A stretch of 64,000 nt of DNA from Endocalyx cinctus (taxonomy: Eukaryota; Ascomycota; Sordariomycetes; Amphisphaeriales; Apiosporaceae): the NCBI GenBank assembly GCA_001600455.1, contig BCKC01000002.1, positions 4,850,171 to 4,914,170 on the forward strand, in the 5' to 3' direction. Shown here piece by piece: positions 46,316 to 56,670 of this stretch. Below the pieces are notes generated by a model. The model did no database searches and was not told the DNA's origin. It saw only the letters and a list, made by a program, of their open reading frames with translations. Position 1 is the first letter of the stretch; each line of letters starts with the position of its first letter. The position numbers and the translations under genes are program-made.

Positions 46316-46995
46316 TTAGCGACATAAGACAACATAATGCGCCCTTGAGGAGTCGTCAAGCATGGGATAAATATCGAAAGCGGCGTTGGCGACCTCTCCG
46401 GGGATGGCGGCGGCCCGCGCCGCCACCGCGAGACCTGACAGTGCCAGGGCCTCGCTAGAGAGGAAGGGTACGATAGCTAGGATAGCCGTCACGATGATCA
46501 AGATCAAATTCTTTATCTCCTTTTCCTTCTCTGTCTCACCTATATCCTTGACTTCTTCCATGGCGTCGAGAGCTTGCGAAGCCATGGCCACGGACGTTGA
46601 ATAGACGTCGACGGAATCAAAGATGGAGCCGTCTGACCCGCCCGTGTAGATATCAGAGTGTGTCGAGCGGTTTCAGGCTAACCTCCGGTTCCATGAAGAA
46701 ATCATTAGGGTTATCGACGGCCATACTCAAATTCTTTTCAGGGTAGCCGTACCACTCCTGTATCTCAAAACACTCGGGGTTGACGGCGTGGTCGGGATTA
46801 GTGATCACGCTTTGACAATGGACTGACGTATCATATGTTCCGAACGTGATCCAATCAGATTGTATGCCGTAAGTACCCTGTAAGACCGCATAAAAACCCG
46901 ACTCGTTAACTATCTTATAGTTTATGTACGTGTTAGAAGCCCGGACGGTGGTATCTCCGGGCACAGGGCAAGAGTTTATGACGACTGTTTATCGC
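46316..46995 (-). pseudogene. C-terminal relic of a GH18 class V (subgroup C) chitinase
   Basis: Two frames together resemble the non-catalytic tail of long fungal GH18 chitinases of the killer-toxin-like group. The first (46964-46653) has a CPVPG lead, INYKIVNESGFYAVLQGTYG, DWITFGTYDTSVHC, EWYGYPEK and NPNDFF. The second (to 46316) has SDIYTGGSDGSIFDSV, ALDAMEEVKDIGETEKEKEI and a hydrophobic stretch with GEVANAAFDIY. The first ends in TGA at 46655-46653, and the second continues one base out of frame at the same point, so a single-base shift separates them. The catalytic GH18 domain is absent upstream, where the peroxygenase gene begins within 500 bases. I read it as a broken fragment; a short spliced gene is the alternative. 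Confidence 0.5.
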
Positions 46996-47447
46996 ACCAA
47001 GATTGACTATATTCTCAGTGAGTGATTCTCTCTTTTCTCCATCACATCTCCCTCCTTATTATTTAATGTTTTTGATGGTTTACGGTAAGTGGTAACTACG
47101 TTCTGATTTAGATTACTGGAAGTATTACGACAACCAAAGATTGAGACATTGGGCGTAAGTAGACACAGTCCTTAGACCCGTATGGATAATACTTATCAAC
47201 AGCATTACCCAGGTCATAATAGCATATCCTTAAAAACGAGAGGAAGGAAGTGTTTGAGTTTGAGAGAGAGAGAGAGAGAGAGAGAGAGCTTTTAAATTAC
47301 TAATTGAACTAGGTTAGAAATTCGATAGAGATGCGTAAGCTGAGTTATCAACCCGTAAAAGGTAGCTTAAAGTTTAAGTGGACGAAATGAGAAATATCAG
47401 TCCTCTGCTTTGTTGAACGGGGTAGAATCGATCCCTTGTCACCAAAC
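46996..47447. other. Spacer between chitinase relic and peroxygenase
   Basis: It holds the GA repeat and the 3' flank of the peroxygenase. No ORF is supported. Confidence 0.5.
47262..47288. repeat. (GA)n microsatellite
   Basis: About thirteen tandem GA dinucleotides are seen. Confidence 0.9.
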
Positions 47448-48591
47448 TTATTCGAATAAATCATTGTTACCCCAACGACGTAGCGGCGAGGGGAATATCG
47501 TTGCCCTTGACACTTTAATCATTATTTTGCCCAAATCCCAGGAAGTAAACGGCTCATCCGGTCTAGTCCAGCCTAGCTTAGTAGGCAGACGTTCGTTTTC
47601 TATTTAGAGTATTAGTTATATCGATCATCACGAGAAGCTCTAACTAGCTAGTACCTATGATTAAGAAAGAGAAATAAGACGTAAGGAAAAGGATATCTAA
47701 CCAAACCAATAGATCAGTTTCTCTCTATCGACTGTACCAGCCTTTTTATCACCCAGAACGCCCACGTAGGCGGCTGTCTCGCCGACGCTGAAGTCGGATC
47801 CCACTTGCGACAGAGAGAAGTCGGTATTGTTGAGCTGAGAGATCATGAGTCTCGCGGCGCGTGCGTTAGCCGCCATCTGCAGATCGACGACGTCTCCCGT
47901 CCAGTAAGCCGTAGTCTGCGCGAATATCTCGGCGTTGAAAACCGAGGGATTGCCTTCAGCGGCGTCAAGACGGCTATTATACATATAAATTAGTATTTGA
48001 ATTCTACCAATGAGTGCCTTTTTTTTATTCAAGGGGTTAAGACAGCCCCATTTGTTGGGAGGGGATGTTGCTCTTACCTCAAACTAGCATCATGTTCCAA
48101 CACGTTATGTCTTCCCAGATGGTCGAGGTCGAACGTAGTTGCGTTCGGGTCAGGGTTCGTGCCGAGTGCCTTCTGGAACAGACCTGACGACAGCTTCTCG
48201 TCGAAGTTGAGGGCCGCCGCCAGCCCTGTAACGGTTGTGTTCAGGTCGAGGTTCTTGCCAGAATGTGGTAGAAAGCCGTGGTTTGCTAAAGTGTTCAGCA
48301 TTGGACAGGGGGCACGGACTATTATTTCCCCCCCTTTAAGTAAGTTGAATGCCCTGAGTTTCAGAAAGGTGTAGGGGCTAATGTTGTTATTTTATTTCAT
48401 TCTCTTTTTTTCTCAACGGAGGGAGTGGTACAGGAGGTAGAGCGATTCGAGACGAACTTTCCCGCATGCCGGCCTTATAGGGGGTAATACGCACCGTCTC
48501 CAGATCCAGCGGGCGCCCAGGTTTCCGTCGACTGAGCATGTGTCGAGGGGATAGAGAGGACTACTATCGCGAAGCGGAGTGATCGTTTCAT
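47448..48591 (-). CDS. Unspecific peroxygenase / chloroperoxidase family (short type)
   Basis: Heme-thiolate peroxygenases add oxygen from hydrogen peroxide to C-H bonds or halogenate. Exons 48591-48495, 48318-48078, 47973-47702 and 47599-47448 join in phase to 253 aa, the size of short fungal enzymes. A signal peptide of about 20 residues precedes the proximal heme motif APCPMLNTLANHG, with Cys37 as the thiolate ligand. GFLPHSGKNLDL, then NVLEHDASLSR with Glu107-His108-Asp109 (magnesium site), and ENERLPTKLGWTRP near the end are all family marks. It is likely secreted. It lies just upstream of the chitinase relic on the same strand. Confidence 0.9.
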
Positions 48592-49644
48592 GGTTCGATT
48601 ATATGTGGAAATATAGTCTTTTGCAGTAATAGTTTCCTGCTATCTAATTCTTTCTAGCTACCGGCTTTTATCGACCAATGAAAGTCTGATATCGAGGGAC
48701 ACTACAAGTTTCGGGACTTTCATTTTGCGTTCTCAGCAGCTACTTATAGACCTTCTTTCGGGACCGAACTTTAGAGCATCACCTTTTATTCTGCTGATGG
48801 TTTCTCCCCTTTCTCTCTGCTTTGTCTAGACCGTCTCTGATGATTATAGCCTTAGGCATGTTGCCGCCGGACTTTTGGATATGTAGGACGTCGCGAAATA
48901 CTACTGGTTCACCTCTGCATTCAGCCTTAGAATATCACCAGTGAACATTGCCATGATAGGTCCGTGATCGCCGCCGTCCTTCAATTACATTTTGCCGTTG
49001 TACCTACAGCTCTCCGCGTCGAACTGTACTTGGAGAGGTAGAGTTGCATCCACCGTGCACATATTTATGATCTGGAGCGTATGTTTCATTCGCCGAGACG
49101 GAATAACACTGCGGCTTCGTACACTAGGCCGTTTTGGGAGTTGCGATGCAGATACGCGGTGCTTCTGCAAGTCAAACTTATTCAGAAACGATACTTTTCC
49201 TTTAAAAGCGCTGGTATAGCCCTTTACTCCCTTATGTTACGGTCAGATTTGCCTAGGTTGAGTTTTTTCTTTTGGTTTTTTTCCTCCTCAATAACCACTA
49301 AGGATGTTATTCACATAATGATGTGACTCTGATACTTGGTTCAGATGGGCTGATAATTTTGTCGTCCAACATCGGGAACTTGAATAGAATGCAACATTGA
49401 AAAGGCACAAGACGATTGTTCCGAGTATAGAAAGATGCATCTGGTATAATGACCTTGCGGTGTTAATGCAATATGATCCGGTACATCCATTACTCAAAAA
49501 TTATGTTAGTAATCTAAACAAGTTTGGGTATCATTAACACCACTGCAAAAAAAAAAAAAAAAGCATCGCCAGTAGCTGTCATCAAAGCCGGCTTTGAAAT
49601 GGAAATGAAATAGGCTGCAGTACCACGACCGCAGTTGACCACTT
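48592..49644. other. Intergenic region
   Basis: It is about 1 kb with short ORFs on both strands that show no domain, and a poly-A tract near 49547-49563 beside the 3' end of the CorA gene. No gene is supported. Confidence 0.5.
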
Positions 49645-51913
49645 CTACACATCTTTTCTAGAACCCAATGCTTTTTGTCGTCTTCTAGCCTTGCTCCTTT
49701 CCTTGCGTCTTTTCCGTATGCCAAGGATATGCCTTCGTTGGAAGAATCTCTGGACCCATTCATAGATGGACTCTCTCATAAATAACAAGACCGTGGCTAT
49801 CCCGACAGGAATAGCAATGTTCCAACTAAGCATGGTTTGTTAGCTTCCTCGATATTTCACGAGTGATGAAAGGGGAGCATTATTAGGAGTCAGGGAATTA
49901 AAGCCTTACAAATACTTGACGTCTTGCCTTAGGGCATTAAACTCGTCGAAATTCTGGCCAAAGTACCCAGTCAAGAAAGTCAAGGGCAAAAAGATGATCG
50001 TGATAGTAGTTAATTGCCGCATGCTTTCGTTCTGGTACGTCGCTATGGTCTAGCACACAGAAATGTGGTTATTAGTATGCGAATCTTTAGATTCTAGAAT
50101 GTCTCAAGTATAGCCTCGTACATCCAGCGCAACTGTTCTCGATGTACAATGTTCTTTAAGCTTGAGGAAGCTTCAAGAAATGGGCCATAAACTAGAAGTG
50201 TCTGAGCTTTTGAGTACTTACATTAAAAATCAAGTCAATCATATGATTTGCTGACTCTTTGATCTGATTTAAGTTGTCGGTGATCATGATACAATGATCA
50301 TACTGAAAGCATATGGATTAGATACTTCCCAACGAGAATATAAATGAAGTAATATGTGTATATCATCACTCACCACATCGCCCAAGTACGTATCCGTCAA
50401 TGGTGTAATGATGACGCCTTGAAGTGGATTCTGAAGTTCCTTCCTGATGGCCTCGGGGGTTAATTTTGTTTTATGATCGCGTAAGCTGTTAATGAGAGCA
50501 GAAATAGGATTAATGAAGTTGAACATTTTGTTGATCTCGGATATTATGATATATAGCTTCTTCGTGTGCTTGATACTGGGGTGCGTCAACACGTCGAGCT
50601 CCAGATCACCAACTACATCGGCATAACAGGCTGCGACGGGGATCGCCATATCTATAATCGCGTCTACGATAGATTGTGCAACCATCGAAGCATCACAGGA
50701 TTGCCGTAAAATAGTAGTCGGGCTCTGTAGTCGATTTAAGATAGGCTCTTCCACATCATCCGCCGATTGTTCAAAGAAAGCGATGACGGTGTTGTCTGAA
50801 GTGATAAACATGGCCACCTGTTCAGCCATCACGGCTAGGCCCTTGGGTGCAAGAGCCGAGTGTTTCTCCATGAATTCCGTCCGAGCGGTATTTGGAGGGG
50901 CATGGAACCTCTGTAAGGTACAAACAGTATTAGGATCGAAAACTTCGGAATAACCAGTTGGCTGATGGCTGAAGCTATGACCAGTAATCAGCGGGGGCCG
51001 CCGCCCCTTTTCCGTCGTGTGAGATGTCGAAGGACGCCGGTTCTTCTTCCCAGTTATCCATCGTTGAAATTTCTTTAGATTGCCTCGTGTAGAGCCATGA
51101 CTCTTCACGCTATATTTGTCGTCTTCATTATCTGACTCGCTACTGCTATCGTCGTCCGATATGCGTACTAATTTGTGACAGGTGAGAATGAGAAAGGCAT
51201 GATTTGTATACCTATCCCAGGGAAGAAAGTCAATCACCGAGACAAATTTGTTGTAATTTCCGTTGGAAACATGTCTGTACTCACCAGTCTACTTTGGTGC
51301 GATTTCTGGTGTTCATGATATCTTCAATGGCAAGTCTATGCAAGTCCTTATAATTTCCCAAGGCCTGAATCACGTCCCAAGATAGACCATTGACATTGAT
51401 CCATCTGCATTTGGCCCAGGAAGGTTGCGGCTTTTGGATAAATTCTATGAGCTCCAGGTTCTCTAGCTCATGAATTTCTAGCCTATCTTGGGAAAAGTCG
51501 ACAATAGTAATCTGGCAGTTGGCATGAAGGTTGGGGACTGTCTCCTGTCCACCGTCAAGTCGAGTGGGATCTACACCAGGTTCGTCTCCCGGTCGCCATC
51601 CAGGCCTTTTCTCGAAGTCTTCAAACTCTTCGATAGTTCTAAAAGTATTGGACCGGGTCGCGCGTCTTCGAATGCTGCGGCTAGGGGAAAGAGGGCATAT
51701 TTGAGGGGCAGACTGGTGGACTTCGGTATCGATATTCATGGCGTAACGCACTCGAGGTTTGTCGGCATCGCTAGACCGTGGTAATGGGATAACGGGTGGC
51801 GCGCTGACGGTTGAAGTAGTATCATGTACATCTGGAAGGTGAGGAGACAAGAGTACCGATTCTGGGACATCAGGGAAGACCTCAGTAGCACCGTCACTTG
51901 AAGAACGAGACAT
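49645..51913 (-). CDS. CorA-type divalent cation channel, fungal
   Basis: Exons 51913-51285, 51211-50374, 50302-50222, 50049-49910 and 49825-49645 join in phase to 622 aa. The ATG at 51913 is used because the frame upstream has no ATG. The N-terminal 200 residues are Ser/Asp/Pro-rich and cytosolic. The CorA beta-alpha domain follows ([34 protein letters not shown]) with a basic/Ser-rich insert, then the long stalk helix. The first membrane helix ends in TGYFGQNF (residues 543-550), where CorA has the signature GMN; here it is GQN. The second helix ([14 protein letters not shown]) leads to a Lys/Arg-rich tail. The transported ion (magnesium or another divalent) cannot be told from this. Confidence 0.87.
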
Positions 51914-52660
51914 GATATTGTCGAATGCTTTGATCAATCAATTGCTTCATTCAGTTTTTTCTAAAAGATAAACAAAAGAACAGAAGAATAGGAGAAGACG
52001 GTTCCATAATGTAAAACAGCGTTGCAAACGACCTATATCAAAGCAGTTGTTTGTCCTTACTCGCGAATGTGAGTTCAGATTTGAGCTATCATCTCGATTA
52101 GCGTAGGATATTAGCTGATACTTAATGCGCTAAAAGGCTTGTTTTGATGTACTACCTTAGGTAGGTATAGTGGTAATAGTGTAGTGTACATTAGTTACAC
52201 TAACTCGCTAAACTCCACTCTACGTACTCCATCAGTTCCTTATAAGTAACGGTATAACAGCCCATGCCAATTGCGTTGCGAATACTCTGTACGGACCTCG
52301 GGAGTATTTATTTACCTGGCAGCCTGGTACATATTTATTAACAATCTTTAATTATTCCCTATTCATCAAATTCTATATACCCAGGCATTCTATTGAACTC
52401 AAATATACAATCTATTTGTGATATATCTAAAACGAAATGACATCTCAAGAAAATGATAGGTTGCGTTGCTCCAAGTTACAGGTTTGAGCTATTGAAACTA
52501 AACTGCTAGAGTACAGGATCAACTGGCCCGGTTTTCAAAGAAATGTATATATGACGTAGATGGCATTCTCGAGAATCCAGCTGGGTTAGCATCATCCTGA
52601 TTTTGAAATAAAGTATCATGCATACAAATAAGAAGTTATTCATCGTTTATGAGAATCAAT
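51914..52660. other. Divergent spacer
   Basis: This holds the promoters of the CorA gene and of the gene starting at 52661. A cluster of CCTTAGGTAGGTA-type words lies near 52150-52165. No ORF is supported. Confidence 0.5.
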
Positions 52661-53665
52661 ATGAGCGCCTATGAACGTCGTCGCTTGGAGAATATCCAGC
52701 AAAATCAGAATCTTGTCAAGAGTCTAGGACTTCAAGATGAGGGTCCATTTAAGGAGACCAAGTGGGGCGCGAATGACGACGGGGAGAAACAGCACGACAC
52801 GAAACGACGGAAACTTCAGAATAGCCAGCCCACACGAGTGTCGGCACGTATTGCTAGTGCTGCCGTAAAACTATCTTACGCAGATTCTCGGGACGCAAAA
52901 TCCTCGTCATCAGCTCCCACGTTTCGTTCTAGTCATGCTCCTGAACATGATGGGAGACGGGGGGAGACGGCATCTACACGGTCAGTAAGCAATAATCCGC
53001 CACCACCTCTAGACCTGGATAGATTGGTCGCGGGTTGGTCCTCTCGGACACCGTCCGAACCACCTCCAACGCGCGACGTTGAAGGCACCTATCATTTTGC
53101 TTCGCACCCTCTCTTCACCCCAAATAAGTCCCCCGAAGATATTATCCGTGAAGGATCCTTTGGTGGCTCATATTGGCGACCTCTATATTCTCGGAATCTA
53201 CGTACCACCGTTTCCGAGGATTGGCGGGAGCTCCCTCCGTCCTGGACCCAGGATCTTTCTATAGATAAGTACCTCACGTCGGAGAAATACGACCCTGAAG
53301 TCAACAAGTACGGAGTAGCGTGTGGGCAGAGTATCGAAGAATGGGAAGCCGCCGGGTGGATTATGCACGAATACGACGTGAGGGGCTGGTTCCAGTGGTA
53401 CTGTCGGTTTTGGCTTGGACGACGCTGTGCCGACGATGAACGCCAAATCAGCAGATGGAGGAAATGCGTGGGCGAGACGGGGAGGTGGCGCAGAACTCTG
53501 CTGAAGAAATACGTCCAAGCGGGTATTCGGAGCGTGATTGATGAAGGTGACGATGATGGCGAAGAGAGGAAAGAACCTAGCCCTGTCGTTCATCAAACGT
53601 GCCATCATTGGGCATGGGAAGTGAGACAGGAATCATTAGATCGTTTCTGGGAAGATGGAAAATAA
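52661..53665 (+). CDS. Conserved fungal protein of unknown function
   Basis: The single exon encodes 334 aa from MSAYERRRLENIQQNQNLVKSL; an ATG four codons upstream (52649) is an alternative. The N-terminal SxYExxRxxNIxxNxxLL motif recurs at the head of several fungal nuclear proteins. The middle (about residues 35-120) is polar and probably disordered. The C-terminal half is dense in aromatics: SFGGSYWRPLYSR, YDPEVNKYGVACGQSIEEWE, GWFQWYCRFWLGRRCADDERQ and WRKCVGETGRWRRTLL. The latter GWFQWYCRFxxGRR block is one I have seen as conserved among ascomycete proteins, without a known role. A DNA or nuclear role is only a guess. Confidence 0.75.
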   Translation: MSAYERRRLENIQQNQNLVKSLGLQDEGPFKETKWGANDDGEKQHDTKRRKLQNSQPTRVSARIASAAVKLSYADSRDAKSSSSAPTFRSSHAPEHDGRRGETASTRSVSNNPPPPLDLDRLVAGWSSRTPSEPPPTRDVEGTYHFASHPLFTPNKSPEDIIREGSFGGSYWRPLYSRNLRTTVSEDWRELPPSWTQDLSIDKYLTSEKYDPEVNKYGVACGQSIEEWEAAGWIMHEYDVRGWFQWYCRFWLGRRCADDERQISRWRKCVGETGRWRRTLLKKYVQAGIRSVIDEGDDDGEERKEPSPVVHQTCHHWAWEVRQESLDRFWEDGK

Positions 53666-53891
53666 TTAGTCTACTGTGGAGATTTAAATTGCATATCATG
53701 TACAAGATCTATCAGAGCAGTTACTGAGTCAACTTCGCAGGCTCCCTAGCCAGAATTTTCTCATACATTTACCCATTTGCCTTCTTTTTGCGCTTATTTG
53801 GTGTCTGTTCTGTTTTCCGGCTTGTCATCACATTGTATAGAACTCAGTTTTATAATTAAGTATACATCTTCGATAGTCTACTTTCATCTAC

Positions 53892-55766
53892 CTAATCATC
53901 AAAACCGTATGCTAGAAAACTGCTGACAGGCCAGCCATTCTGCACATTATACTCGGCGTACTTTGTCGTTCCGTGCAGGACTTCGTAAGCTGGCATCTCA
54001 CCGCAGCCTGTCGTAGTGGCGTTGTTGCAATTCTGGCTATTATTACTCTGCTGAAGCAGTAATCCGGCAATCCTGTCGCCCGCGTCCCGGCCTTCAAACC
54101 AGGCTCCCTGTAAGAACCCGTAATATTGCGCTGATGTACCCTCCCCCGCAAACCAGAGGCGGTCGACGTTAGCCCGGATATTTTGGTGCTTCTCCAAAGT
54201 CATGCCGACGGGCCAATTGCTGTACGAGCCGAATGCCCACCTGTTTTCATGAGTAAAGTCTATATTAGTTTCTGGATAATTATTCGTCACCTAAAAAGAA
54301 AGGCGCCTGGCGTGATTCTTTGCGAGATAAGCTGTTAGGAAATCAATAAAACTTACTCTTCAGTACTCCACCTCGGGTACATGAAATCCAGAGGCTCGGG
54401 TATCTCCTTATCGGGGAACATGGCGCGCAAGACGGCGAGGCCTTCCTGCTTGGTCTCCTCGTCCGACTGCTTCTCGATGCGGTACGACTGATCGTCCACA
54501 ACGGTGGCGAAGATGATGTTGGAGTCCTCTATGAAGCCGGGAGCCGCCAGGGATTGCCAGACCGGGTAGTACCCCCGGGTCTTCGGGTCCGCGTACAGGA
54601 AGAACTGCGTGTCGGCGTCCCAGAAGCGCTCGGGAAACTGGAAGAATATCTTCGTGTACGTGCCCATCTGGAACTGTTCGATCGCCTCCCGCTTCCACCG
54701 AGGTAAGGGTGGGTCGAACGACACTACGTCGTTCTGGAGAACTCCTATCGAGAAGGTCGCTATGGCGTCTACGGGTCTTCATTAGTAATGCCCTTCGATT
54801 AAAGAGATCCAGTCGTGGATAGCAAGGGTAAAGAGGGGTAAAACCCATGAACCCATATATCTTATCACTTCACTCACAATCCGCTTCGATGCACCCTCCA
54901 TCCTCGAGCATCACGATAACGCATTCCGATCCGTACGTGATCGACTTAACTACGGTATTGAGCATCAGGCGCTCGTCGTCGTCCGACAAGAACTCGCTCG
55001 ACTCGCCGATGACGAAGGCGTTAAAACCCCTCTGATCGAAAACATAATTGTTCTCGTCGCTCCACTGGTAAAAGGTAAGGTTATACCCGGTGATGCCGTA
55101 CAAAAACCCGCTCTGCTCGGGAGACCAAGCCGTCTCCCAATCCCAATTCCACCACTCGGCGGCCTGGGCGTGCATGTCCTTTCCGGGCTTCCAGCCGGCG
55201 AGACTGAACCCCGCCCGGGTGCTCGTGTCCTGCAGGTTATCCGTCAATATGTAGCCGGCGTCCTGCTCGGCGATGCCCCAGGCGTCGTTTAGATCGGCGA
55301 TCAGGTCCGTGAAATTCGACGCGCCCGTCTCGTCGTACGTCAGGATCGAGTCGTAGTCCGAGTATGTGTTTTGGAGGCCGTACTTCTTGGCCAGCGTCCA
55401 GATGGGGTTTTCGGGCCCGCCCTCGGTACCTAGGCCCTGGACCCAGTTGGCGCCGAGCTCGACCGTGTAAGAAGAATTCTCGGCGGTACCGTTTGATCGC
55501 TTTCCGAAATTGACGTGCTTCACCCGCCCGCCGATGTAGTCGTTGCGATCAACGATGATAAAATCGGATATCGACGCATTAGAGAGTGCCTGAGCCGCCG
55601 TAATCCCCGCAACGCCGGCCCCGAGGATGGCCACGCTGGTTTTGCGACATTGCCCCGATGCTGTAGAGTTATCCCTTCTTGGCGTCGGAGATGCTACTAC
55701 GGCTACTGGAGTTGATGCCGCGATGGCACAGAGCGAGACTAGCAGCTGACGCATTGAGATCTCCAT
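53892..55766 (-). CDS. Secreted flavin amine oxidase (polyamine oxidase type)
   Basis: Exons 55766-54878, 54768-54357 and 54240-53892 join in phase to 549 aa. A signal peptide (LLVSLCAIAASTPVAVVA) is followed by the FAD Rossmann motif VAILGAGVAGITAAQAL and IIVDRNDYIGGRV. VELGANWVQGLG, AIATFSIGVLQ, FDPPLPRWKREAI and the C-terminal RLWFAGEGTSAQYYGFLQGAWFEG with the second FAD contact are as in polyamine oxidases. Several N-x-S/T sites fit an extracellular enzyme. It oxidises amines such as spermine or spermidine and yields hydrogen peroxide. That peroxide could feed a peroxygenase such as the one at 47.4-48.6 kb, but this link is inference. An ATG four codons in is an alternative start. Confidence 0.9.
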
Positions 55767-56670
55767 GTTCTTGTTCCTTTCAAATTTAGGGTGAAGGACA
55801 GTTACTTCCTGGGCGACCTTAGCTCGTTCATGCCTTTAAGATGATTTCCCAGTGTCATAAAGAAAGGAATGGAAAAATAAAAATGAAAAGTAAAGGCATG
55901 TTAGCCAGCATATTTGTTTATAATCAATCAGAATACCTTCTTATCTTTGGACAGGGAATGTGTACGACCTAGCCGCTTATGTATTATTACATAGTTGCAG
56001 ATTAGTAGAGGCTTCAACGTTAATCTCCCACTTGCTCTAGAGATTACACATAATAGTAACTGGTAAGTTTATAGGCAGGCATTTGGGCAGCTAAACGTTT
56101 GTCAAGTAGTAAGTACTGTAGGTACTGCGTAGTATTACTTTCGGGGAGATCCGCTCTGCTGATCATCGCTTTGGCCGATATCTTGGTTTAAATGGAACCG
56201 ATACGACTTCACCGAGTGATCAAAGCGGTTAATAGTATTACGTACATACGAAAGGTATTTAGATAAACAAAACATGTTTTATCTTCATCAAATAGGCGTA
56301 ATGGTTTGGTATGTGTATTTAATAACGCCAGTCATTATCCGTTTAATATTCAACATTCCTCCGGGCTGCTTATCGTCACAGCTCAGATATTGCGTTGGGC
56401 TAACCTAGTTATATCAAAGCGCCCGTTTCTACTGTTTTCCTAACCGCCACTACTCAAGTACGTTGCAGAAAAGAAAGCGCCTACTAAGTTTGATATATCA
56501 TCTATCTAGATGTCTTCTTTTGGTTTACGGGGTATTTAAACTATTAATGTGGCACTTCAACCCAAGCAATAACGTCTTAAATAATGAAAAAGGATAAAAA
56601 ACGAAATGACATAATCATAATCATAACTACGGTTTCCAAGCTGATACTTCTAATACACGTATGGCCATTA
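55767..56670. other. Intergenic region
   Basis: This holds the promoter of the amine oxidase and the 3' flank of the next gene. AAGTAGTAAGTACTGTAGG lies near 56105. No ORF is supported. Confidence 0.5.
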
